DNA from: Nilaparvata lugens
Lineage: Eukaryota > Arthropoda > Insecta > Hemiptera > Delphacidae
Direction: 5' to 3'
NCBI RefSeq assembly: GCF_014356525.2
Contig: NC_052508.1
Span: forward strand, 42,132,858 to 42,196,857
DNA: 64,000 nucleotides
A model generated the notes under the pieces. The model did not search any database. It had not been told where the DNA came from and saw only the letters and a program-made list of their open reading frames with translations. Shown piece by piece: positions 12,119-23,374 of this stretch (positions are counted from its first letter, which is position 1; each line of letters opens with the position of its first letter). Position numbers and translations under genes: made by a program.

Positions 12119-14080
12119 TGTAACATATTTTAATTTGGATAGATGAATAAAAATCCCTAGTTGAAAGATTTATAGGTCTAAGTGAAGTAATAGGCTAATA
12201 TCGCCAAAGATGATAACGTTAAAGATTAGATAATATCAGACATCCTGGCTAAATTGTACAACAGCCGAAGAGGAATGGAAATAATTTTTGCTACTATATT
12301 ATATAAAATATTGAAAATTTGAGGTTAGGCATAAAACATTTACTGATCGGCGACCTAACGATCGACCGAGTCATACAACTTAGAATCTGACCAAACACCT
12401 TGGCAGAAATTTATTGTGGCAGAACAGTATGCTACTTGATGAACTAAACGTCTCACGTGGCTAATTATTGTAATATATGAAACAACTAATAACCTATAAA
12501 AAATTACTTGGAATGTAAAAAGCATATTTAAAAACCCCAACAAAAATAATTGAATGTATTAAGGAAGTAGGAGGTTACTGGGCGCTTAAATACTGTAATA
12601 ATTTGCATGCACCAATTGAATAGTGGCAATTGATAGGCAGCAATAGTGAGCCAGTTCTGATATATTTGTATATATTTCTACAAATGATAAGAATTTGTAG
12701 AATATTGTTTTATAGTTTAAGGTTTGGATATGGCCTGAAGGCAAAGAAATTATTAAAGATGTAACATAAGTAATAATTTAATATTTTGGTACAGTCTATT
12801 TGAGCCTTGAATGGTGGAGGGATAGAATATTCAAATTTTATGTAAATTTAGAAATCGGAAATAAAAATTGTAAAAATGAGAAGAGAGAATCCCACTCACC
12901 TGCCAACTACCACCATGAGAGGTCACCAAAAATTATAGAGTGCAATACCTTACTGTACCTTGTAATAATTTAAAGTTAATTGAATTACTTAATTTTTCCA
13001 TAAGACTTTGTGATGCTAATATAAAGCAAAAGTCATTTTTGAATAACTTTATAACCCCTTGGAAGAGACGACTCCGGCTACAATAATCCAGGACCACCAG
13101 GAGTTGGATCGACATCAGCAGCTCATAGAAAATTCCGGCACATGAGTGAAAAATATTGAAATAGTGATAGGGCACCCTCAGTGCTTCGAAATTGAATAAG
13201 AATCAAAGCTAGCTCGTCGAAAGGTTTTTTTATAAATTAAGAATTTGGTAAAAATACTTGCGCAAGTAAAGATAGTATAAAAGGTATTTTATGAGATAGT
13301 AATGAATCAATCCACATATCAGAAGATCTATCAATCAAAGAAGTCTAAGATCTAGGCTGTTAATACAATATTCATATGATCATTAATTTCTGCAATATAA
13401 TTTGCGATAATTTAATGTAGCTCTGATTCACTAGATGAATTGCTCTATTTATTCCTTCAGGTGCCAAATCTTGCACCCTGAGATGAAAAATATATTTATT
13501 ACAAAGAAATCTATTAGAAACTATAGAATTTAATATATATATTTGGATTACTAGTTTGTCAATTTATCATGCTGACTTAAGAATTTATTCAAAATAGAAT
13601 TGTCCAAGTCAACAGGTATTAGCAAGCTGATATCGCAGCTACATGCAAATAAATGCATATGATCATAAAAATGAAAGCACATGGTAGCGTTTCGTGCTAT
13701 AAAACTTAAGGAATAGTATTAGCCTGTGATATTTTATTGATTTTGATTATTGTTTTATCTTTTATTATATATTTCTGTCGCTCTATATATTTTTCTCTGA
13801 TTTATTTTTTGAGATATTTGTTAATATATGTATCAAATTGTTTATGGTGTATGATTTATTTTTATTCCTCAATACTATAGGATAAGTATTATATATATAT
13901 TTTAATAAATTATCAGTATTATTGTGTAAGCTCATATCTGGGCCTATAAAGATTTTTATGAGACTGTATCCTATTAAAAACCACGACCTGATTTTTATAA
14001 TTATAATAATATTTCATGCTCTACCAATTGATGCCAAGCAGGAGGCTAATCGTTATTTAACTATAGAAAATAACGTGACA
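12119..14080 (+). repeat. G1 5' LTR (1962 bp)
   Basis: It runs from TGTAACATATTTT to AACGTGACA and is repeated at 18914-22200 apart from the 1.3-kb insert there. Small differences (tgtaac/tgtataac; gtgaca/gtgtca; scattered substitutions) separate the two. Parts such as aatttgaggttaggc and atttcatgctctacc are shared with the other LTRs in the window, showing common descent. Confidence 0.85.
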
Positions 14081-14088
14081 TAAGAACA

Positions 14089-14106
14089 TGGCGCCCAATG
14101 TGGGGC
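14089..14106 (+). promoter_or_regulatory. G1 primer binding site
   Basis: TGGCGCCCAATGTGGGGC lies 8 bp after the 5' LTR. To my knowledge it is one mismatch from the complement of the 3' end of tRNA-Lys (the TGGCGCCCAACGTGGGGC type). Confidence 0.75.
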
Positions 14107-14656
14107 TGATGATGAGAGCTGAGCTCATCAAATAATTATTGAAATTAAGTCAAGACCTATATTGATGACAATAACTAAAGACAAGTCTAGTCATATTGAA
14201 ATTTGTCGTGGATAGATAATAGAACAATAATTGTATTGAGGAAAGCAGGCAATAGAATATTACTTTTTGGGGACTCAATAGCTTTAAATAAGGAGAAATT
14301 ATGTGTTTTAAAGAAATTTTTATATTATTATTTTTGTAGAAAATATATTTCATAGAGAGAGCTATTATATTTTATGGGCCTAAACCGTTCAAATTTATCT
14401 AGTCAGAGATTAATTATTTTTGTATATAAACCGGTTGGAGAATATTATAAACCAGTCTGTAAGCTAGTCAGGAATCAACATTCCAGTATTGGAGTGCTAG
14501 AGCATTGTAAAAAACTTAAGTATAAATACCTTGTCTAGTGTTATCCAAACACTTTGCACATAACTGTTTCACTGTGAATCCTTGTTTGTGTCTTTTAAAC
14601 ATTTTTCGCATATTATTCATCACTTTTTTTTTCTTAGCATTTATCAAATTGGCATA

Positions 14657-17035
14657 ATGAACCACACTCCCGCAAACTATGAAGTTTCATATATGTACGA
14701 TGGTTGTACAGATCCCATTTTGTCGACTCCCAGCACATCAAACCCCACCATGGTAGATGCAAATACGCCACGAGAAAGGGAACCAGGAAGTGTTGGGTCG
14801 ATAGTTTTTGATCCACAAGGTCTGCAACCTCTATCATCCACTCGAATCGACACCGCTGACACACAGTTGAATCAGAGGATAGCAGAGATCAACTTCAAAG
14901 GGGGCGAGGAGCAGCCTGCAGGTCCCATATCTCCAGAGGCCGAGTCACATCTGAGCAAACAAAGTATATTTTCAGTCACAGAGCTAGACCCATTTAAAAA
15001 GGTAATAATGGAACAAACTAGTAGTATGTTCACTATTATGTTACAGAACACAATGGATAACATGATGCAGGAAATTAAAAAAGAGAATGCAGCAATTAAA
15101 GAGGCAAACAAACAAACAGTAAAGCAGGGCATGAAGGAGACAGCAGACGCCATACAATCAGTAGAACGGCGGTTAGATACTATTGAGAGTAAAGTAGAGA
15201 ATCACAGAGAAGAGTTAAAAGCAATGATAAATCCACAGAGGGGAAGTCAGGATAAAATTACGGCAGGATTATCGGTAAGGTTGGATACAGTTACATGTGA
15301 ACTTAATGAAAGGATAGATAACTTAACCACACAAATCACTACACCTATTCAGGACATAACAGCTAGCATTAAAGCCGATTGCCATCAAGAAATCAAAAAA
15401 CAAATTACCGTCGCTAACCAAAATTTAGCAATTACAGTTGATAAAAATATTAATAGTATTATAGATATACAAAATAAACAAACTAATATGTCCACAAAAC
15501 TGAACCAACTGCAAGGTAGCATCAATCAGAACACAGAAACCTGTAAGGCTTCAAATGGAACTCTGCTAATTCAAAAATCCACTCTGACTCAACTAAATCA
15601 AGAAGTAAATGCTAATAAAATTACAAATAATAATCAATGGCAGATGGCACAGGAGAAAATAACAGTATTAGAAAATCATATCCAACAACGACCTCATGGA
15701 ATTCAAGCAGATAGCATTAATTCACATAGTATATTGCAGGGACTGGGTAAATTTGATAATACTTATTGCCATTTGCAACCTCAACCATTCATTGATCAGA
15801 TAAAATTAGTACAAACTCTTGTACCTACCTCTTGGAGTATGTGGCGTCTTTGTTTGACTAGTTTATTAATTGGCGAACCCCTGATGTTTTTCCGGAGTAG
15901 AGCCCATGAATTTACATCATTGGATGAGTTTATAGCTGTCTTCCTGTAACAGTATTGGAGCAGAAGTAAACAGTTGGACCTGCCAGCAGATATCATATCA
16001 TGCGGTTCTAATCCTAATTTAGATGGTGCATGTACCACTTTTGTTACTGCCCTACAGTTCAGGAATTCTCAACTGAACGAGCCAATTAACGAATCTGCAT
16101 TAGCAAGTATTATTTTAAAAAAGCTACTGTATCAAGTTAGAATGGCACTCGCCACCCAACCCATTACCGATTGCAAGCAACTAATAAATCATCTATATGG
16201 CATACAGTCTGTGATGGCAATATTAAACCACCGATCAGACCAAAGGTACACCCAGATTCAACATAATTCAAAAAGTAATCAGTATACCAGCCAAAACTAT
16301 GAACCGGTATCATATGATCGCTCTCAATCTGCCCCTCAATTTGAACGCCGCTATGAGCACAAACAAAATAGTAACTGGAATTGTAGAAATTTTCAAAATC
16401 GCACTACTAATCATTACACACATCAAAATACTCGCAGAAATTATTATGATGGCCGTGATTGATTAAACTCAAATAATGGCTACACTCAGAATAATTACAA
16501 CCGAAATTACAAACCGCCACCTCAACAAATAAGTACAAATTATACATTAGCGCATGCAACAGGATTGAACCAACAAAAAACACCCGATAATCCATCACCA
16601 GACACACAGGAGCCCATTCAAGACAGCCTACCACAAAAAACCGCCGCCCACCATACACTTAAAACACCCTGTAAGCATCAATCCCTCTTGAGCCTTATAT
16701 TCCCCACCGAAGAACCATCACCGCAGGAAGAGCAACCCGCCACCGAGGAACACCAGGTTACAGTAAAGAAATTATGTGATATGGAGCCCACATGCGATCA
16801 ACCCATTTTGAATGCCACACCCGCGCATCAAGGGACCACCACCAAGCATCCGTGCACAGGCCCTACGCACCCGCATCAATCGACCCCATCAAGGCACCCC
16901 AAGGACCCCAAGATGGAAAACCGAGAGGACGGCATCCGGGAGAAGAGGAGTGCCAACTGCAAGGCCCGGAGACGCAAACGCCCGAGTAGGACACTCGACC
17001 AGCATCAGGACGAGGAGGATGGACTACATGACTAA
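14657..17035 (+). pseudogene. gag: G1 gag, interrupted by two in-frame stops
   Basis: Gag builds the particle that packages retrotransposon RNA. The first ATG in frame is 14657 (MNHTPANYEV). G2 gag starts at the equivalent codon (40426). The frame is open to TAA at 15947-15949, where G2 has GAA, then to TGA at 16460-16462, where G2 has an Arg codon, then to 17035. Codons 115-360 are rich in Q, K, E, N and look coiled-coil. Next come a capsid-like region (FLQYW, ADIIS) and an N/Q/R/Y-rich tail (NYYDGRD, NTNY-like) typical of a nucleocapsid without CCHC knuckles. The last 130 codons are proline-rich. Identity rests on synteny with G2, where protease and RT follow. Confidence 0.75.
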
Positions 17036-17885
17036 AGGTACCAGCATCACAAGGCCCGAAGGCGGAAAGTCAGGCCAAAGAAACAGAGGAACCGCGCGCG
17101 CACATACAGGCCGCATGCATGTTTCAAATGCCCGAAGAAGACACCGGACCAACACCAGGATGGAGGACAGGAGACCAACGGCATGCATCCGCGGCACATA
17201 TGCTTTAAGGAAGAAAATCAGCGATGTGACCGGAAGAATGGACCTAATAAATGGAATGAAACTTACTGGAGCTGCTTACGAGACTACTATTCATTCATGC
17301 CTGGATAATAATGGAATGAAGTACTCATGGAGAATTATGAAGAACAGAAAGTGGTTTATAAGAGTGGAAGAAATAAGGAATAATGTCAATAAAATGGAAG
17401 TACCTGGCTACTATCTGATTAGAGGTTATATTATTGAAGAGATAATAAATGTTTTGATATATTATATACTATTTGTTATTGCTGTGATATTAATAAAAGA
17501 CTGTGTTGTAGATATGATGGAAAATATTGTATTGTTGTTATTAAAAGAATCTATTATTGATGGGTGGAAAGTTAATATTATAGAAATAGTTATTGTTGTG
17601 GGCATTATGATTTTTAACGAACTGAAATCGAGAATATTAAATGAAAATAATGAAAGGAAGGCTGAGTTAAGACTGCAGGATGATTGGAAAAAGAACGGAT
17701 TGAAAGGAATTACCATAAATGAAGCGAGGAATTGTTTAAAAAGATACACCAGATACATGGGTTTTAAATTTATGATGGATGAATTATCAATCAGGACAGC
17801 CTCATCTATAAATAACAACCGGACAGCAGATAACCGAACGGCCTACAGCAACATCTACAAACAGAATGCAAGAAGATGGAAGTAA
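16812..17885 (+). CDS. Unrecognised ORF in the place of pol in G1, with hydrophobic segments
   Basis: A 357-codon open frame from ATG 16812 to TAA 17885, overlapping the gag tail in another frame; an internal ATG, such as those near 17040 or 17160, may be the true start. The N-terminal 130 residues are very basic (R, G, T-rich), partly a by-product of the overlapping frame. From about 17230 the DNA is AT-rich yet stays open for some 215 codons, which favours real coding. Two hydrophobic stretches are visible: one around residues 215-235 (VLIYYILFVIAVILI), another around 255-275 (IIEIVIVVGIMIF), followed by a charged tail. I recognise no domain; it is not RT, RNase H or integrase. It may be an env-like or accessory product, or chance. 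Confidence 0.4.
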   Translation: MPHPRIKGPPPSIRAQALRTRINRPHQGTPRTPRWKTERTASGRRGVPTARPGDANARVGHSTSIRTRRMDYMTKGTSITRPEGGKSGQRNRGTARAHTGRMHVSNARRRHRTNTRMEDRRPTACIRGTYALRKKISDVTGRMDLINGMKLTGAAYETTIHSCLDNNGMKYSWRIMKNRKWFIRVEEIRNNVNKMEVPGYYLIRGYIIEEIINVLIYYILFVIAVILIKDCVVDMMENIVLLLLKESIIDGWKVNIIEIVIVVGIMIFNELKSRILNENNERKAELRLQDDWKKNGLKGITINEARNCLKRYTRYMGFKFMMDELSIRTASSINNNRTADNRTAYSNIYKQNARRWK

Positions 17886-18913
17886 ATCACAACATTTCTA
17901 CATGCAATATCACAGAATTTGAAATAAATATGATAAGGAATCAAGAGAAAACGTCATTATCAGAAGAATTACTGACCTATCATGATAAATTCAATCTTGG
18001 CCTAGGCCGCATGGCAACAATCCAGCATTTTTATTCCTTCCAACTGTCCGAAGCCTGGAACAGTTGAAGAACAATTCTTCAAGTATGTAATTTGATAATC
18101 TACACCATATAAAAAAGGACACAAATGGGGATAGTAGAAAATAAATTAAGTAAATTACCTTAAATGTGGAAAATGTGACGAATAAGGTTAGTTTTGTACT
18201 GCAGAGCAGAAGGCTAGAGAATAATGACGTCAAATCCAAAGTTCAACCAACTGTCCAAAGCCACCTGAATCAAATGTAGCCCTCAAACATATGATTATGA
18301 AAGAAGTATTGTACCCAAAAATGTTATTCATTATTGTTATTAATTGTATTTATCAGTGTTAATATATTTATTTATATGTTTTATAATTTATTACCATTAT
18401 TTTTGCCATGTTGTTGCTGAAAAAACCTCAATTGAATGCTAGTTACCATAAAGCCAAAACCATGTAGCAAAAGAAAGGAATTGTACCTGATATATGGAAA
18501 ATTATTGATATTGAGACCTAGTAATAATTATAATAAAGTATAAGCCCCAGAAAATTTGTACATCGAAGTTATTGTTTGAAAGAAATCTATTATAGGAGAG
18601 TCAAGTGTAATGTGTGGAATTAGGTTGGCAGCCTTGCGAGCGGAAAATTTGAAAATACTATGTTATAAATGTTGTAAGGAGGAATGTGTCTAAGATGTTA
18701 CATTTGTGATATTTATGTGTTGATAAGGAGAATTTATTATTGTATTTGATGGAGGTCTAAGAAGGGCATAGCAGATAAGGTCTGCAAATTATTATAAATC
18801 TTTGAGAGTATTTTTTTTATAGACAAAGTATGGAATATGTCGATGTGTTGAAGGATGAATTTTCATTAAAAACATTGTGATTCTCAAATATTTTGAATTC
18901 AAATCCAGGGGTG
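17886..18913 (+). other. G1 3' untranslated region and polypurine tract
   Basis: No long frame. The block gataaggtctgcaaattatt and the end gattctcaaatattttgaat recur in G2 (minus strand, 22380-22520), so this is family 3' UTR. The purine-rich aatccaggggtg (18902-18913) just before the 3' LTR is the probable polypurine tract. A short frame at 17876-18067 is not identifiable. Confidence 0.65.
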
Positions 18914-21900
18914 TGTATAACATATTTTAATTTGGATAGATAAATAAAAATCCCTAGTTGAAAGATATATAGGTCTAAGTGAAGTAATAGGCTAATATCG
19001 CCAAAGATGATAACGTTGAAGATGAGATAATATCAGACATCCTGGCTAAATTGTACAACAGCCGAAGAGGAATGGAAATAATTTTTGCTACTATATTATA
19101 TAAAATATTGAAAATTTGAGGTTAGGCATAAAACATTTACTGATCAGCGACCTAACAATCGACCAAGTCATACAATGTAGAATCTGACCAAACACCTTGG
19201 CAGAAATTTACTGTGGCAAAACAGTATGCAACTTGAGGAACACGTGGCTAATTATTGTAATATATGAAACAACTAATAACCTATAAAAAATTACTTGGCA
19301 TGTAAAAAGCATATTTAAAAACCCCAACAAAAATAATTGAATGTATTAAGGAAGTAGGAGGTTACTGGGCGCTTGAATACTGTAATAATTTGCATGCACC
19401 AATCAAATAGTGGCAATTGATAGGCGGCAATAGTGAGCCAGTTCAAATAGATTTGTATATATTTCTACTAATGATAAGAATTTGTTAAATATTGTTGTAT
19501 AGTTTATGGTTTGGATATGGCCTGAAGGCAAAGAAATTATTGAAGATGTAACATAAGTAATAATCAAATATTTTGGTACAGTCTATTTGAGCCTTGAATG
19601 GCAGAGGAATAGAATATTCAAATTTGATGTAAATTTAGAAATCAGAAATGAAAATTGTAAAAATGAGAAGAGAGAATCCCACTTGCCTGCCAACTACCAC
19701 CATGAGAGGTCACCAAAAATTATAGAGCGCAATACCTTACTGTACCTTGTAATAATTTAAAGTAAATTGAATTACTAAATTTTTTCATAAGACTTTGTGA
19801 TGCTAATATAAAGCAAAAGTCATTTTTGAATAACTTTATAACCCCTTGGAAGGGACGACTCCGGCTACAATAATCCAGGACCACCAGGAGTTGGATCGAC
19901 ATCAGCAGCTTATAGAAAATTCCGGCATGTGAGTGAAAAATATTGAAATAGTCATGGGGCGCCCTCAGTGCTTCGAAATTAAATAAGAATCAAAGCTAGC
20001 TCATCGAAAGGGTTTTTTTTAAATTAAGAATTTGGTAAAAATACTTGAGATATCGGTGTGAAAACGGCTAATGGCTGTTGGGGTTGGTGTATCAATAATG
20101 CTAACAACAAAAGCTAGATCTTCAAGACATACTGGGAACAGGACAGCCCGAGTTCAAAGCAGAGAGAGTTCGAGAGACAATACAATGTTCTTTTAGTTAT
20201 TAATTGCATGCATTATTGCACGCGATCAATAGTTCATTTAATAGTGCATAAAAATTATATTCAATGAGGCATGCAATTAATAGTCTACACAGCTGCTGAT
20301 GTTTTACTGAGTTACATTGAGATATTGAATTGCATGCGTCATGGCATGCGATTTATAATTCACTCGACAGCTTAATTATGATGAATAATACTAAAGTATG
20401 ATTTTTACTCTAATATTGGCGTATGGAGGAGGCTCCTTTTTCCTTTTATATTATCCTTGAAATGCAAAATTTCCAAAAACCTTGCATATACGTCGACACA
20501 CAATTTAAAAAGGAACATACCTGTCAAATTTCATGAAAATCTATTACCGTGTTTCACTGTAAATGCGCTACATATAAACATTTAAACATTTAATCATAAA
20601 GAGAATTGCCTCACTTCGCTCGGTCAATAATTGCAACATTCAAATGATTGCCATTTGTACAATAATTGTAGGTTGAAAACGTAATTGAATATTCATTTTA
20701 AAAATCTGGTGTGGCACACTCACACAACTTTCCTTGCCGTTATGAAAATTTATCACATGAGCTAGTGTTCCCATGCATCTCAAGTCTACTATTCAAAGAT
20801 CCAAGCCAGTTGGTGACAGGACTATAACGCTGGAGACACACGAGGTCTGCTGTCTCTTCATAGTGAATGATTTAATAGAATCAACAGTTGGCAACAGTTT
20901 GCAATTGAAATAATAAAATTTTCTCGAATTTCGAGCTTATTTTGAATTTTAGGTAAAACTGTTACTGTACATTAATTGTAGAGATTTTCATGCTCAATCT
21001 TTCAATTTCGAATTTTCTGTTTAAATTGTATCTGAAGCCTGATAATTGAGAATCTAAAATCAAACTTTGCATAGATGGGGTGGAGCTCCTGGAATTTTTA
21101 CAGATATAAAACTTGTGGCAGTTGATAGAGCTTATCAATGACTATTTTAGGTATGAATTTGATCAAAATCGTTAAAGCCGTTTTCGAGAAAATTGCAAAA
21201 AACCCAGTTTTTAACATCATTTTCGCCATTTTAGCCACCATTGTGAATTGCATTAGATCGAAATTGTTCTTGTCGGATATTTATATTGTAAGGACCTTAA
21301 GTTCCAAATTTCAAGTCATTCCGTTAATTGGGAGATGGGATATCGTGTACACAGACGCATATGTCTGTGCATCATCAAGATAGTATAAAAGGTATTTTAT
21401 GAGATAGTAACGAATCAATCCACATATCAGAAGATCTATCAATCAAAGAAGTCTGAGATCTAGGCTGTTAATACAATATTCATATGATCATTTATTCCTG
21501 CAATATAATTTGCAATAATTTAATGTAGCTCTGATTCACTAGATGAATTGCTCTATTTATTCCTTCAGGTGCCGAATCTCGCACCCTGAGATAAAAAATA
21601 TATATTTATTACAAAGAAATCTATTAGAAACTATGGAATTTAATATATATATATTTGGATTACTAGTTTGTCAATTTATCATGCTGACTTAAGAATTTAT
21701 CCAAAATAGGATTGTCCAAGTCGACAAGTATTAGCAAGCTGATATCGCAGCTACATGCAAATAAATGCATATGATCATGAAAATGAAAGCACATGGTAGC
21801 GTTTCGTGCTATAAAACTTAAGGAGTGATATTAGCCTGTGATATTTTATTGATTTCGATTATTGTTTTATCTTATATTATATATTTCTGTCGCTCTATAT

Positions 21901-22200
21901 ATTTTTGCTCTGATTTATTTTTTGAGATATTTGTTAATATATGTATCAAATTGTTTATGGTGTACGATTTATTTTTATTCCTCAATACTATAGGATAAGT
22001 ATAATATATATTTTTTTTAATAAATTATCAGTATTAGCCTATTGTGGAAGCTCATATCTGGGCCTATAAAGATTTTTATGAGACTGTTTCCTATTAGAAA
22101 CCACGACCTGATTTTTATAATTATTAAAATATTTCATGCTCTACCGATTGATGCCAAGCAGGAGGCTAATCGTTATTTAACTATAAAAAATAATGTGTCA
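18914..22200 (+). repeat. G1 3' LTR, interrupted by a 1.3-kb insert
   Basis: Starts TGTATAACATATTTT and ends AATGTGTCA, parallel to 12119-14080. Removing 20048-21376 leaves about 1.96 kb, the length of the 5' LTR. AGCT follows at 22201. Confidence 0.85.
20048..21376. mobile_element. Insert in G1 3' LTR containing repeat X
   Basis: The 5' LTR reads ...aatacttg-cgcaagtaaagatagt; here about 1.33 kb separates aatacttg from aagatagt. The first 600 bp (agatatcggtgtgaaaacgg, atggctgttgggg, tcacttcgctcggtcaata) are repeat X, also found at 57738 and 43037-43345. The remainder is AT-rich and ends with the palindrome cagacgcatatgtctg. Coding capacity is negligible. No clean target duplication is visible and eight LTR bases seem lost. 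Confidence 0.6.
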
Positions 22201-22204
22201 AGCT

Positions 22205-22377
22205 ATAATACTTTTATTTCCATTTGGCTGTTCAAAATCATAGCCTTGAGGGGCGTTATTATCTAACCTAGACCGTTGACAGTGTATCTGGTGATAACAA
22301 TACAGCTTCTTGCTCTGAGACCTATCAATTTCCTTTCAGTACAAGATTTTGGGGAATATCCAAATATTATCCTTACA
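22205..22377 (-). repeat. G2 3' LTR, smaller piece (start of the LTR)
   Basis: The sequence from ataatacttttatttcc to ccttaca matches 42860-43032 of the 5' LTR and continues directly from 12118 once G1 is removed. Read on the minus strand the LTR starts TGTAAGG after the G-rich tract at 22381-22388. Confidence 0.85.
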
Positions 22378-23374
22378 CAACGCCCCCGAATTTGAATTCA
22401 AAATATTTGAGAATCAACAATGTTTTTAATACAAATTCTAAACTCATAACATACAAACATAACCTAACAATAACTGTTGAAATACAATATCACAGCTTCT
22501 ATAATAATTTGCAGACTCTATCTGCATACGCCCCATATTCTTCATCTCAATAACAACATTTTTCCTCCTTACAAACATAATAACAATATAAATATAACAC
22601 CTAATTCCATTTCCTTTTCTCTCATATAACAATACAAAGATTTTCAAGTCTGCAGCTCAGCAGTGCTTCCAACTGTCTCCCTCACAAGTTTGTATTACAC
22701 AACATCTGATTCTACATACAATACTTTTTTCAAATATATTCCTTGGTAACATGGTGGGCTCATACATTAATTCTGATTTCTAGGTCTCACTTGCATTTAA
22801 TAACATTTGTCTGGATAAGAGATACGATTTTTGGCTATACTATATGTTCGGATCTTTGGCTTTACAAAAATTGAGGTAACTTGATTCGTTTGAGGGTTTG
22901 GTAACTACATATAATGATTAATAATATGAAACATTTAAATAAATATTTATAAACACTTGAAGATACATAAATAATAGGAATAAACTTTGAGAGCAATTTT
23001 GCTTCTCATGATATCTGATTAACAGGGCTACAGCTTTTGATCTGGTTGGCATTGGTCAGCATACAATACATCCTTTTCCATCTTCAATATGTCATATTTC
23101 ATCTTCGGTTTGGTTTCAGTTAACCTAACTCCTCGATATTTCACACTTATCTCACTTTATATTTATTATTCTACCTTGTGGCCTTTTGAAACAATAATAA
23201 GAGAGAAAACAACTGATTCAAAAATATTCCCTGATATGTTGCAGATTTCTTTTGGCCCAGGTGAATCAAAGACGACTTTAGCGACATGTGAAGGAGGTTC
23301 AATATTGAATTAATCTAGGCAGGTCAGTATTTATTTGATAATATTGTTTTTATTTATGTTCTTATCATTTTTTT
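22378..23374 (-). other. G2 3' untranslated region
   Basis: Between the integrase C-terminus and the 3' LTR; no frame of convincing length. On the minus strand it ends gaattcaaattcgggggcg, a purine tract homologous to that of G1. The agagtctgcaaattattat block is shared with the G1 3' UTR. Confidence 0.65.

Larger units (their letters stand above)
12119..22200 (+). mobile_element. G1: gypsy-like LTR retrotransposon without recognisable pol, nested in G2 3' LTR
   Basis: Plus-strand element with 5' LTR 12119-14080, PBS 14089, gag 14657-17035, an unidentified ORF to 17885, a 3' UTR and 3' LTR 18914-22200. AGCT flanks it at 12115-12118 and 22201-22204. The paralogous uninterrupted site is at about 42855 in the G2 5' LTR. 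Gag and the 3' UTR are homologous to G2, so G1 is a relative. I find no RT, RNase H or integrase, so it would depend on another element's Pol. Confidence 0.82.

Noticed and set aside
17876..18067. Possible pre-RT remnant in G1 (LTYHDKFNLG phrase)
   Set aside because: Only a few residues resemble gypsy pol linkers; too weak to annotate.
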